Source of the DNA: an uncultured Bacteroidales bacterium
GTDB taxonomy: Bacteria > Bacteroidota > Bacteroidia > Bacteroidales > P3
Direction of reading: 5' to 3'
Assembly (NCBI GenBank): GCA_900318175.1
Contig: ONJQ01000002.1
Span: 1 to 64,000 of the forward strand
Length of the DNA stretch: 64,000 nt
Numbering within the stretch: position 1 is the stretch's first letter; each line of letters starts with the position of its first letter. Shown piece after piece: positions 19,063 to 27,072 of the stretch. The position numbers and the translations under genes are program-made. The notes beneath the pieces were generated by a model, which was not told where the DNA came from, did no database searches, and worked only from the letters and a program-made list of their open reading frames with translations.

Positions 19063-21468
19063 ATGGCAAAGAAGAAATCCAAGAAAACCCCACGCCCTAC
19101 CAGCCGTTTTATCGAGTACTGGCGCACACAGCAGTGCCGCAAGCTTCGCGGTGCCTGCTACATCCTTTTCGCAGCCTTCCTCACCGTGGCCATGACCTCC
19201 TTTTTCATCTCATGGCCGTCACATAACAACTGGCTGGGAGCCCTTGGATTCCATCTTTCCAAAATCATTGTCCAGAACACCTTCGGCATAGCCTCCTACG
19301 GCCTTGCCTTCCTCTTGCTGCTTTATGGCTTCCGCCTGTGGGGCAGAGACCTCCTGCCTTGGAACAAGACCCTGTGGAGCACACTTTTCTGGATGGTGTG
19401 GCTCTCGTCCGTGCTGGGCTACTGCTTCGGCCGTTGGGGTAAAGGCGACATTGTCATGGGCAACTACGTGGGTGTGGTGGGCGATTTCGTTGCCCAAAGC
19501 TGCTACCACCTCATCAAGTGGGGCACCCTTGTGCTTTTCGCTTTCCTTGCCATCGTCTTCCTCGTCATCGTTCACAAGGTGCACATTCGACCCCCAAAGG
19601 TCAACCTCTCCCTGCAGGATATTAAGAGCATCATGCCCGCACCCCGTCCCAAAGAAGAGGCCGAGCAGCCTGTACCTGAGGCTCAACCCACACCGCCCCA
19701 GGAACCTGCCAAGCCTGAACCGCCCGCAATGGAAGATAACAAAATCACCTTCTCCATCGACGACGAGTTCAGCCGCATCAACCAGCGGGCACAATCTCAA
19801 ACGAACACCAATGCCGACGACTCCACTCCTGCTGAGAAACCCCAACCCGCATTCACCATTGCTGACACCCCGCAGGTGGCCACGGACCAGCAGGAAGAAG
19901 ACGCTGCCCGCTACTCCGAATTCGAGAACGTACACACCTCCCACCACTACACCGTCGACGAACTCTACGACCCGCACCTCGACCTGAAGCAGTACCAGAT
20001 GCCCAACACCGACCTGCTCACCGACTGGGAAGTGCGCAACGTCAAAGTGACTAAGGAGGAACTTGTGGCGAACAAAGACCACATTGTCGAAACCCTGCGC
20101 AACTATAACATCGAAATTGTCGAAATCACCGCCTCGCCGGGACCCACCGTCACCCTCTACGAGATAAAGCCCGCACCCGGCATCCGTATTTCCAAAATCA
20201 AGAGTCTTGAGGACGACATCGCCCTCAGCCTCTCTGCCCTTGGCATCCGCATTATCGCCCCCATTCCGGGCCGCGGCACCGTCGGCATAGAAGTCCCCAA
20301 CGCCAAGCCCCAAATCGTCTCCATGAAAAACATGCTGGAGTGCGATGCTTTCCGCAACAGCGGCAAAATGGAACTGCCCATTGCCTTCGGCAAAACCATC
20401 AGCAACGAGCCCTTTGTCACCGACCTTGCCAAGATGCCGCACCTCCTCATGGCTGGTGCAACGGGCACGGGCAAATCCGTCGGTCTCAATGCCGTCATCG
20501 CCTCACTGCTCTACAAGAAGCATCCCTCCGAGCTCAAATTCGTCATGGTCGACCCCAAAAAGGTGGAGCTCTCCCTCTACAATAAAATCGAGCGTCACTA
20601 CCTTGCCAAGCTCCCTGACAGCGAAGAGGCCATCATCACTGACGTCAAGAAAGTGGTCCGCACACTGAACTCACTCTGCATTGAAATGGACCAGCGCTAC
20701 GACCTGCTCCGCAAGGCTGGCGTGCGCAAGATTACCGAATACAACGACAAATTCATCCATCGCCAGCTAAACCCCGAAAACGACCACCGCTTCCTGCCCT
20801 ACATCGTACTTATCATCGACGAGTTTGCTGACCTCATCATGACCGCGGGCAAGGAAGTCGAGATGCCCATCTGCCGTCTTGCCCAGTTGGCCCGTGCCGT
20901 CGGCATACACCTCATTATCGCAACCCAGCGCCCCACCACCAACATCATTACCGGAACCATCAAGGCCAACTTCCCTGCCCGTGTAGCATTCAAAGTCACC
21001 AGCGGTATAGACTCCCGTACCATCCTTGACTGTAGCGGTGCCCAACGTCTCATTGGCCGTGGCGACATGCTCATCTCCCTTGCCGGGTCCGACCTCGTCC
21101 GCATACAATGCGCTCTTATTGAAACCGACGAGATTGAGGAACTAGCCGACTTCATCGGCTCCCAACGCGGCTATCCGGAAGGGTTCCTGCTGCCCGAATA
21201 TCTCGACGAAAACGAAGAGCCCAACAAGGACTTCGACCCAAAGCAGAAAGACGAATTCTTCAACGATGCCGCCCGCCTTGTTGTGGCCAGCCAGTTCGGC
21301 TCCACATCCCTGTTGCAACGCAAACTGCAACTCGGCTACAACCGTGCGGGACGCATCATCGACCAGCTCGAAGCCGCAGGCATTGTGGGTCCCTACAACG
21401 GTTCCAAAGCCCGAGAAGTGCTGGTTCACGACGAAGTGCAACTCGAAGAAATACTGCGCAATCTCTAA
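19063..21468 (+). CDS. ftsK: FtsK/SpoIIIE DNA translocase
   Basis: 801-residue septal DNA pump that resolves chromosome dimers with XerCD and clears DNA from the septum. Four predicted transmembrane helices lie in residues about 28-175, followed by a Pro/Glu-rich linker (about 190-300), the alpha and beta motor domains with Walker A GATGTGKS at 465-472 and Walker B YIVLIIDEFADL near 585, and a C-terminal winged-helix gamma domain (ASQFGSTSLLQRKLQLGYNR). All elements are complete. The O-methyltransferase gene begins 12 nt after its stop. Confidence 0.96.
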   Translation: MAKKKSKKTPRPTSRFIEYWRTQQCRKLRGACYILFAAFLTVAMTSFFISWPSHNNWLGALGFHLSKIIVQNTFGIASYGLAFLLLLYGFRLWGRDLLPWNKTLWSTLFWMVWLSSVLGYCFGRWGKGDIVMGNYVGVVGDFVAQSCYHLIKWGTLVLFAFLAIVFLVIVHKVHIRPPKVNLSLQDIKSIMPAPRPKEEAEQPVPEAQPTPPQEPAKPEPPAMEDNKITFSIDDEFSRINQRAQSQTNTNADDSTPAEKPQPAFTIADTPQVATDQQEEDAARYSEFENVHTSHHYTVDELYDPHLDLKQYQMPNTDLLTDWEVRNVKVTKEELVANKDHIVETLRNYNIEIVEITASPGPTVTLYEIKPAPGIRISKIKSLEDDIALSLSALGIRIIAPIPGRGTVGIEVPNAKPQIVSMKNMLECDAFRNSGKMELPIAFGKTISNEPFVTDLAKMPHLLMAGATGTGKSVGLNAVIASLLYKKHPSELKFVMVDPKKVELSLYNKIERHYLAKLPDSEEAIITDVKKVVRTLNSLCIEMDQRYDLLRKAGVRKITEYNDKFIHRQLNPENDHRFLPYIVLIIDEFADLIMTAGKEVEMPICRLAQLARAVGIHLIIATQRPTTNIITGTIKANFPARVAFKVTSGIDSRTILDCSGAQRLIGRGDMLISLAGSDLVRIQCALIETDEIEELADFIGSQRGYPEGFLLPEYLDENEEPNKDFDPKQKDEFFNDAARLVVASQFGSTSLLQRKLQLGYNRAGRIIDQLEAAGIVGPYNGSKAREVLVHDEVQLEEILRNL

Positions 21469-21480
21469 CCCCGCCAAGCC

Positions 21481-22137
21481 ATGACTCCCACCGAAGACTA
21501 CTGCCGTCGCAACACATCGCTGCCGGACGATAGTCTTTATCCCATCGAGCGTTCCATCGCCCTCCACACTGCCATGCCCCACATGGCCTCCTCGCCCTAC
21601 CAAGGGGCTTTGTTGCAGATGCTCGTCTCCCTCACACATCCAACTATTGCCGTCGAGGTGGGCACCCATGCCGGCTACGGAGCCGCGTGCATAGCCAAGG
21701 GCATGGGGAACCACGGCACCCTCCACCTTATCGAAGCCAATGACGAATTCGAAAACCTCATCCTTCACCATGCCGATCTGGCTTCCATCCGAGACAGAAT
21801 CAACCTGCACATCGGTATTGCCGCCGACATTATCCCCACCCTGCCGGACGGCATAGAATTTGCCTTCATCGATGCCGACAAAGAGAACTACGACCTTTAC
21901 TACTCCCTACTGCTACCCAAGATGAAGCCCGGCGGACTCCTGCTGCTGGACAACATGCTGTGGTACGGGCGTGTGGTAGAATATGACAACGACCCTACCC
22001 ACGAGGGACGCCAACTTCGCTGCGAGCGCGAAACCCGTGCACTCCATCAGCTGAACCACCGCATCACCCTCGATCCCCGCGTGGACAATATCCTCCTTCC
22101 CATCCGCGACGGCCTGATGCTCTGCCGTTTGCGTTAG
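21481..22137 (+). CDS. class I SAM-dependent O-methyltransferase
   Basis: 218 residues of the Methyltransferase_3 (catechol O-methyltransferase-like) family. Motif I VEVGTHAGYGAACIA is at about residues 59-73, an acidic residue follows in LIEAND, and the metal/SAM motif FAFIDADKENYDLYY with LLLLDNMLWYGRV is conserved. Members methylate small catecholic or phenolic substrates, or tRNA (TrmR-like); the substrate cannot be told from sequence. Starts 12 nt after ftsK and is probably co-transcribed with it. Confidence 0.88.
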   Translation: MTPTEDYCRRNTSLPDDSLYPIERSIALHTAMPHMASSPYQGALLQMLVSLTHPTIAVEVGTHAGYGAACIAKGMGNHGTLHLIEANDEFENLILHHADLASIRDRINLHIGIAADIIPTLPDGIEFAFIDADKENYDLYYSLLLPKMKPGGLLLLDNMLWYGRVVEYDNDPTHEGRQLRCERETRALHQLNHRITLDPRVDNILLPIRDGLMLCRLR

Positions 22138-22269
22138 GAAGAAGCAAGTCCCCACACAACACCTTCCCCTATTCGTTCTTCTTCAACAACAAGCACGAGA
22201 CAATCTCCTTTTGTTCCGTTTCCCCGAAGAATGACAATTATTACTTTCCGATAAAAAAATGCGAGGACA

Positions 22270-22308
22270 ACAAAAAAATGGGCTGACATCAAAGCCATGT
22301 CAGCCCAT
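22270..22308 (-). terminator. strong hairpin with U-run on the minus strand
   Basis: Perfect 12-bp stem (arms 22278-22289 and 22297-22308) with a 7-nt loop. On the minus strand it is followed by seven U. There is no clear protein gene upstream of it on that strand, so either an unrecognised small RNA or peptide is transcribed leftward, or the stem works on the plus strand after the methyltransferase gene. Confidence 0.6.
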
Positions 22309-22503
22309 TAGATTCTCTTAGCAGTCGCCAAACATAATCAAGGGCAATATGAGCGTCAGGGAAGAATGACGGATGAGAAGATGGAAACGCAATGAGCAAA
22401 GGGTGAATCGTACCGATTCGGGAATCGATTGATGCATGAACATGATTCGGCAATGGTTGAGTCAAAAATGATTTCATTTTTTTAAAATGTCAGTTTTTTT
22501 TTG

Positions 22504-22511
22504 TACTTTTG
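22504..22511 (+). promoter_or_regulatory. Bacteroidota -7 element (TACTTTTG) of the lipoprotein/DoxX operon
   Basis: Matches TAnnTTTG, directly after a T9 run, 23 nt upstream of the first ATG of the four-gene operon. No clear -33 TTG. Confidence 0.55.
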
Positions 22512-22534
22512 CATTTTGAAATAATTGACGCGTC

Positions 22535-22807
22535 ATGAAGAAACGAATCTTGTTTGGAGCCGTAGCGCTGGTGCTGCTGACGGCTTCTTGCACCAAGGAG
22601 AAGCACTGTCGCTGCGCCGTGCTGAGCAGCCAACAGGTGCGCATCATCTCTATCACTCAGGGCAATTGCCACGATTTCACCACGGCCAGTTATCGCGACA
22701 TCCTGGACCAGCTGCATGTGGATACGCTGGTCTGCACGGACTATCCCTTCGAGGCCGACTCAATGATTGTCTATCCCAACCAAAAGAAAGGAGGAGCCGA
22801 GGAATGA
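22535..22807 (+). CDS. small Cys-patterned lipoprotein 1
   Basis: 90 residues. Lipoprotein signal with lipobox LLTASC (lipidated Cys19), immediately followed by a CRC motif (Cys25, Cys27), then Cys45 and Cys67. The same pattern, lipid Cys, CxC, one Cys mid-protein, one near the end, is shared with the genes at 22804 and 24003, so the three look like diverged paralogues. No known family recognised. Its TGA stop overlaps the next ATG (ATGA), implying translational coupling. Residue +2 is Thr, so no inner-membrane retention signal by the E. coli rule. Likely periplasmic face of the outer membrane. Function unknown; a redox or metal role is inferred from the cysteines and from the DoxX-thioredoxin neighbour. 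Confidence 0.8.
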   Translation: MKKRILFGAVALVLLTASCTKEKHCRCAVLSSQQVRIISITQGNCHDFTTASYRDILDQLHVDTLVCTDYPFEADSMIVYPNQKKGGAEE

Positions 22808-23064
22808 AGAAGGTTCTGATTGTTTTGGCCGCCTTGGCCATGGTCGGCATGACGGCCGGATGCTCAAAAAGTGTGCGCTGCCGTTGCCAGGCAGTGGATG
22901 CTGTGGACGCCCAGGGGCGGCCGCTGGTCACCTATTTCGATGTCGAGAAGGGCTCGATGTGCAGGAAAATCACTAAGGTCGGTTTCGAACAGCTGCTGGA
23001 GGGCAAGCTGGTGAGAGACGTCTATCTGGTGAAGTGCGAGCGCTCAAGCGATGACAACATTTAA
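22804..23064 (+). CDS. small Cys-patterned lipoprotein 2
   Basis: 86 residues. Lipobox MTAGC (Cys20), then RCRC (Cys26, Cys28), Cys53 (GSMC) and Cys78 (LVKC), aligning with lipoprotein 1: the spacing from lipid Cys to the CxC pair is identical (five residues). The start is fixed by the ATGA overlap with the upstream gene and by the signal peptide. The 3' end overlaps the DoxX-thioredoxin gene by 14 nt in another frame, so the operon is tightly packed. Between the CxC and Cys53 the sequence reads as a short beta-type domain (PLVTYFDVEKG). Unknown function. Confidence 0.8.
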   Translation: MKKVLIVLAALAMVGMTAGCSKSVRCRCQAVDAVDAQGRPLVTYFDVEKGSMCRKITKVGFEQLLEGKLVRDVYLVKCERSSDDNI

Positions 23065-23983
23065 GTCCCGCGCGGCAAGGGTCGCCGCCTTAGTGGTGCG
23101 AATGGCCTTGGGGGCATTCTTCATCACCTCGGCAGTGCTGAAACTGCTCAGCATTGACGAGTTTGAGGTCTACTTGTTCTCGTACAATGTGCTGTCGCTG
23201 CGGGCGTCGATGCTGGCAGCACGGCTGGTGATTGCCGCCGAAGCGCTTGTGGGCATCGGGCTGATGGCCAACATCTGGAAACGTTTTGTGGACCTCAGCG
23301 CCCTGCTAATGCTGGTGGGGTTTACCGTTTTTCTGTGCTTCAGCACCCTCGCGGGCCGCAGCGAGAACTGCCAATGCATGGGGGCGATGATTGAGATAAG
23401 CCCCGTGCAATCCATCCTGAAAAATGCCGTGCTGCTGCTACTGTTGGTGTTTGCCATGGGCTCACGCCCGTGGGACTGGCATCCGCGCTGGTTCCTGTGG
23501 CTCCCGGCCGTGCTGGCCCCGGTGGCGGCGGTGTTTGTCATCTCCGCGCCGGACAGCTGGCTTTTCGGCCCTGACGAGGAGGTGTACAACAGCGAGTTCC
23601 TCAAGGAGGCTATGGCTCCCGAAGGCGACTTGGCGGGCACAGGCATAGGAAACGGGCGCAAAGTGGTGGCCTTCCTGACGCCGGGCTGTGCCTACTGCCG
23701 CATGGCGGACGAAAAACTGACGCACATACGCCAGCGGGGCGACCTCGATTCAGCGGCATTCATATACCTGATACCCACACGGGACAACCTCGGCACGCAG
23801 CCCACCATGGACAGCACAACGTTCCACCAAGCGGCCTACCGGCTAACGAGCAAGACCTTTGCCCTGATTACCTACGGCCAACGGCCGATGGTCTTCCTGA
23901 TGGAGGGCGGCAGAGTGAAGGCCACGTGCCACTACCGCAACATTGACGAGGGGCAGATAACGGCCTTCCTCCGCAACGAGTAA
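23051..23983 (+). CDS. DoxX/MauE-type membrane protein fused to a thioredoxin-like domain
   Basis: 310 residues. Four N-terminal membrane helices (about residues 10-32, 55-75, 82-100, 122-137) form a DoxX/MauE-like module with a CxC motif in a loop (SENCQCMG, Cys107/Cys109). A fifth hydrophobic stretch (148-166) leads to a thioredoxin-like domain, presumably periplasmic, with active-site-like PGCAYC (Cys213, Cys216) and a C-terminal CHYRNIDE. The closing HYRN motif and the CxCxG loop are also in the DoxX protein at 49413-50561, which lacks the CxxC, so the two are paralogues. Start ATG at 23051 overlaps lipoprotein 2. Probably supplies or removes electrons for the three Cys-rich lipoproteins; this is inference. 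Confidence 0.85.
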   Translation: MTTFKSRAARVAALVVRMALGAFFITSAVLKLLSIDEFEVYLFSYNVLSLRASMLAARLVIAAEALVGIGLMANIWKRFVDLSALLMLVGFTVFLCFSTLAGRSENCQCMGAMIEISPVQSILKNAVLLLLLVFAMGSRPWDWHPRWFLWLPAVLAPVAAVFVISAPDSWLFGPDEEVYNSEFLKEAMAPEGDLAGTGIGNGRKVVAFLTPGCAYCRMADEKLTHIRQRGDLDSAAFIYLIPTRDNLGTQPTMDSTTFHQAAYRLTSKTFALITYGQRPMVFLMEGGRVKATCHYRNIDEGQITAFLRNE

Positions 23984-24002
23984 TACCTTTAACATTCCCA
24001 TT

Positions 24003-24227
24003 ATGCACAGAAAAAGCTTCAAAACTTGGGCTATGATATTGTTGGTGGCCGCCACGTGCCTTGCCGCCACGGCCTGCAACAAACGGTGCCGCTGCACCCG
24101 TAACAACTTGACGGTGGACTACTACACCCCCGACGAGCTGGAAGCCCGCGGCAAGAGCTGTGCCGAGATGGTCTATCTGGAAGGCCTCGCCACCAAATAC
24201 TACAACATCTGCGAATGGGAATACTGA
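24003..24227 (+). CDS. small Cys-patterned lipoprotein 3
   Basis: 74 residues. Signal with lipobox AATAC (Cys25), then RCRC (Cys29, Cys31), Cys53 (GKSC) and Cys70 (YNIC). Same cysteine order as lipoproteins 1 and 2 but with only three residues between lipid Cys and CxC. An extra Cys19 lies in the signal peptide. Begins 19 nt after the DoxX-thioredoxin stop, so it is most likely the last gene of that operon. Downstream is a 199-nt gap with a dispersed repeat. No family recognised. Confidence 0.78.
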   Translation: MHRKSFKTWAMILLVAATCLAATACNKRCRCTRNNLTVDYYTPDELEARGKSCAEMVYLEGLATKYYNICEWEY

Positions 24228-24280
24228 ACCCTTGGTCACATACATCTTAGGTCCCAGTCATGCCTACCTTCGCTCTTTGT

Positions 24281-24311
24281 AGGTCAGTTCTCTAACATTT
24301 GTTCCTCATTT
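24281..24311 (-). repeat. dispersed repeat, 31-nt identical core (copy 2, inverted)
   Basis: Exact inverted copy of 15733-15763. Here the copy is part of a larger inverted structure: GTAGGTCAG (24279-24287) and GTTCCTC (24301-24307) face GAGGAAC and TGACCTAC further right (about 24324-24352). It occupies the gap between two convergent genes. Confidence 0.7.
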
Positions 24312-24426
24312 CTCTAAGGTATCGAGGAACAACTGACCCCGAAGTGACCTACATCTGACCAAGAAGGAGCGAACCTGGAGACAAGCAAACACGTTTCGGC
24401 AAAAAAGCATACGGAAGCCGGCAGCT

Positions 24427-27042
24427 TCAGCGTATGAGCGACACTGTGCCTGTGAGGGTCTTCCAGGCATTGTCCTTGCTGTCGATATAGCGGATGTAGT
24501 AGACGTAAGTTGCTTGCGGACAGGGGCGGCCGTCGTGGGTGCCGTCCCAGTGGCCGGTAAGGCCGTCGAACTTGTAGACGAAGTCGCCGCGACGGTCGAA
24601 GAGCATCACCTCTATCTGCCGTATATGGTGGCTACAGGTGACGGCAAAGAGGTTGTTGGTTGAGAGGTCGGGGGTGAAGATGTTGGGCACAAGCACCCAT
24701 GTACTGTCCAAAGGCGGCTCGCCCCAATGGGGGATGACGACGAGGGTGTAGTAGATGATGCTGTCGCAGTTGTCGGGAATGGGGATGTAGATGGGGTGGT
24801 CGATAGCCTCGGTGCCGAAGGTGACACCGTTAAAGACGTAGGGCAGCTCATCGGGGGCAATGGTATCGGACGTCCAGTAGCAATGGGGGCAGATGGTAAG
24901 GTCGAGGGTCCAGAGGGTGTCACACCCGGTCAGGGTGCGGTAGGTGGTGAGCTTGTAGATGCCCGTGGTCTCGAATTCCTCGCCTCGGAAAGTGTAGGTG
25001 CCTTCGCAGAGGGTGTCGGTAATGGTGCTATCGACATGGCCGGTGAAAAGGAGCGTGATGGACAGTGTGTCGTTGGGGATGGTGAAGCAGCCCTCCTTCT
25101 CGTAGGTGAAGATGGCTTGAACGGTGTAGCGACCGGCCGCGGGGAAAGTGTGGGGAACGGGTTCGTAGAAATCGGGCTGGCGATGGGAAAGGGCCAGACG
25201 GGTGCCGTCGCCAAAGTCCCAGTAGAGGCTGTCGGCAGGACGCCTATTGACAGCTCGGAAGTTGATGTGCTCAAAGTGGCACCATAGGGTGTCGGCAGGA
25301 ATGGAGTCGGCAGAGCGTTCGTTGATGTAGAGCGTCAGGCCGGTGGATTGGAGGTGAGGCAGGTTGAAGACGGCAGCCTCCTCGGTGGCGACGGACGATT
25401 GCACGGCCATGAACCGACGGTTGGTGAGACTCTCGATGTGGTGGGTGCCTTCGGAGTTGAAGGAGTGTGACGGGGCAAAACGGGCATAACTGAAGGGGGT
25501 GCCTCTGATGGTGCTGAAGTAGGAGGCGACGGGGTAGTCGTCAATGCGCAGGGACGCCACGTCCTCGGTGCGGGAGAAGATGTAGAGGGAATGAAGGCGA
25601 CGCTGGCGGTTGTTGTAATCGTCCTTCTCGGTAATGGTGCCGTAGTTGATTTGCCCATGGTGCCACCACTCCTCGGGGATGACGGTGAAGCCGCTTTCGT
25701 CACCGCGCTTGCTGATTAAGTTCTCGCTCTCGCGGGTGTAGACCTTGACGATGGCCGGATGGGAGGTTTCGATAAAGAGGGGTCCCTCCTCATAGGTCAT
25801 CATGAACCAAACGGTCTGCCCCTTGTTGACAGTGAGGTGGCGGCTGTCGGAGGCTCCGCGGTGGGCTTCGATAACGGTAATGTCGGTATTGTCCTGAAGG
25901 CCTGTGATGCGGGTGAAAATTTGCTTGGAGTCGAGGATTGTGGGTATGAGGAAACGCGTGCCTGCAAAGCGGATGGGGATGGACTGTTCGAGAACCATGT
26001 CGCAGGTGCCAGGGTCATCTTTGTCATGATAGTCTATCGGCTCGCGGGGCACAAAGACAATGCTGCCACCTTCGAAGACGGCAAAGGGTTTGCAGTCGTG
26101 GGACTTGATATGGGTGCCTGAGAGGTCGACAATGAAAGTGTCGAGGCGCATAGTGTCGCCGGCAAAGTTGTAGTTAGTGATGTATGGCTGGTGAAGGGTG
26201 TCAGTGAGGTGGGAGCTCCAACGGATGTCGTAATAAGAGAAATAGGGGGCAAAGAGGGGGTAGTACTTTTCGCGGACCTCGCCACCATTGATGTGGTAGA
26301 GTTGCCCCGCGTTGAGGGTGAGTGTGATGGTGTCGCCCTTCTTACGGTTAAGGAAGTCCCAGTCGTTGAGCACAATGTCGACAACGGTGCTGTCCTCCAC
26401 CCCGACAATGTCTATTATCTGGCTCATCTGTCTGATGATGTATTGATGGTTGAAGAAATCTAAGTGTGGAAAAGGGGTGAGGGTGGTAGTATCCACCCGA
26501 GTATCATTGTCAATGTATATCTTAGGATAGACTTGAACCACATACTCGTCACGCAGTAGTTCGGTGGGGAGCACGTTGAGGGCCGTACTGACCCCAAGGG
26601 AATGAATCCAGATGAAGAGACTGATGGTGTCGGTGCTGGTGACGTGGAAGGCACGGGGCTGGGGGAAGTTCATGGAGACGTTTGAGAAGTCGGCAAAGTG
26701 GTCCAAGGGCGTTGGGATGGTGATGGTGTCGGAGAAGCGGGAGTAGGCCTGTGGCACTTCGATATAGTTGGTGTCGGGGCCACACATTTGGCGGCGTATG
26801 ATGTGCACGGTACGTTCCCAGCCCAACCATGGGGCGGAGACGGTCACGTCGCAGTCCCGTTCACTGACGACGTAGAGGCGGCTCTTATTGGGCGAAAGGC
26901 CATGGAAGGTACGGGGAAAGGCGACCCAGAAGTCGGTGCCCTGCGTGGCGAACTGGGCTCCGGTATGGTCGTAGGGATTGTCTATCTGCGCTGCGGCAAA
27001 CAGCGGAGAAAGCAACAGGAACAATAATAGTTTTCTTTTCAT
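24427..27042 (-). CDS. large exported protein with PKD domain and T9SS type B sorting domain
   Basis: 871 residues from the ATG at 27042 (an in-frame TTG 18 nt upstream was not chosen). Signal peptide MKRKLLLFLLLSPLFAAAQ. Residues about 30-550 resemble IgGFc-binding-type regions (GTDFWVAFPRTF, TVWFMMTYEEGP). A PKD domain follows (WDFGDGTRLALS, HTFPAAGRYTVQ; about 605-670). The last 85 residues are the gliding-motility-associated C-terminal (type B) sorting domain: NIFTPDLSTNN, VMLFDRRGDFVYKFDG, GHWDGTHDGRP, YVYYIRYID. So it is a T9SS cargo, surface-bound or released. It follows the flippase gene by 30 nt and is probably co-transcribed. Likely adhesin or structural; no enzyme motif seen. Confidence 0.87.
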   Translation of the reverse strand: MKRKLLLFLLLSPLFAAAQIDNPYDHTGAQFATQGTDFWVAFPRTFHGLSPNKSRLYVVSERDCDVTVSAPWLGWERTVHIIRRQMCGPDTNYIEVPQAYSRFSDTITIPTPLDHFADFSNVSMNFPQPRAFHVTSTDTISLFIWIHSLGVSTALNVLPTELLRDEYVVQVYPKIYIDNDTRVDTTTLTPFPHLDFFNHQYIIRQMSQIIDIVGVEDSTVVDIVLNDWDFLNRKKGDTITLTLNAGQLYHINGGEVREKYYPLFAPYFSYYDIRWSSHLTDTLHQPYITNYNFAGDTMRLDTFIVDLSGTHIKSHDCKPFAVFEGGSIVFVPREPIDYHDKDDPGTCDMVLEQSIPIRFAGTRFLIPTILDSKQIFTRITGLQDNTDITVIEAHRGASDSRHLTVNKGQTVWFMMTYEEGPLFIETSHPAIVKVYTRESENLISKRGDESGFTVIPEEWWHHGQINYGTITEKDDYNNRQRRLHSLYIFSRTEDVASLRIDDYPVASYFSTIRGTPFSYARFAPSHSFNSEGTHHIESLTNRRFMAVQSSVATEEAAVFNLPHLQSTGLTLYINERSADSIPADTLWCHFEHINFRAVNRRPADSLYWDFGDGTRLALSHRQPDFYEPVPHTFPAAGRYTVQAIFTYEKEGCFTIPNDTLSITLLFTGHVDSTITDTLCEGTYTFRGEEFETTGIYKLTTYRTLTGCDTLWTLDLTICPHCYWTSDTIAPDELPYVFNGVTFGTEAIDHPIYIPIPDNCDSIIYYTLVVIPHWGEPPLDSTWVLVPNIFTPDLSTNNLFAVTCSHHIRQIEVMLFDRRGDFVYKFDGLTGHWDGTHDGRPCPQATYVYYIRYIDSKDNAWKTLTGTVSLIR

Positions 27043-27072
27043 GGCAATTAGGTTAGGCAAAGGTCCGATTTA

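Larger units (their letters stand above)
22138..22534. other. non-coding gap with minus-strand hairpin and divergent promoter
   Basis: Holds a perfect hairpin (22278-22308) backed by an A7 run that would terminate a minus-strand transcript, and the plus-strand -7 element at 22504-22511. A 62-codon minus-strand frame (22289-22477) runs into the hairpin; it has no recognisable domain. Otherwise nothing seen. Confidence 0.5.

Noticed and set aside
22289-22477. 62-codon minus-strand frame
   Set aside because: No recognisable features; its start overlaps no promoter. Kept only as a possible transcript, not as a gene.
22525-22807. longer continuous frame starting at 22525 through lipoprotein 2
   Set aside because: The upstream part is out of frame with lipoprotein 1 and has no signal; lipoprotein 2 clearly starts at 22804 with its own signal peptide and ATGA overlap.
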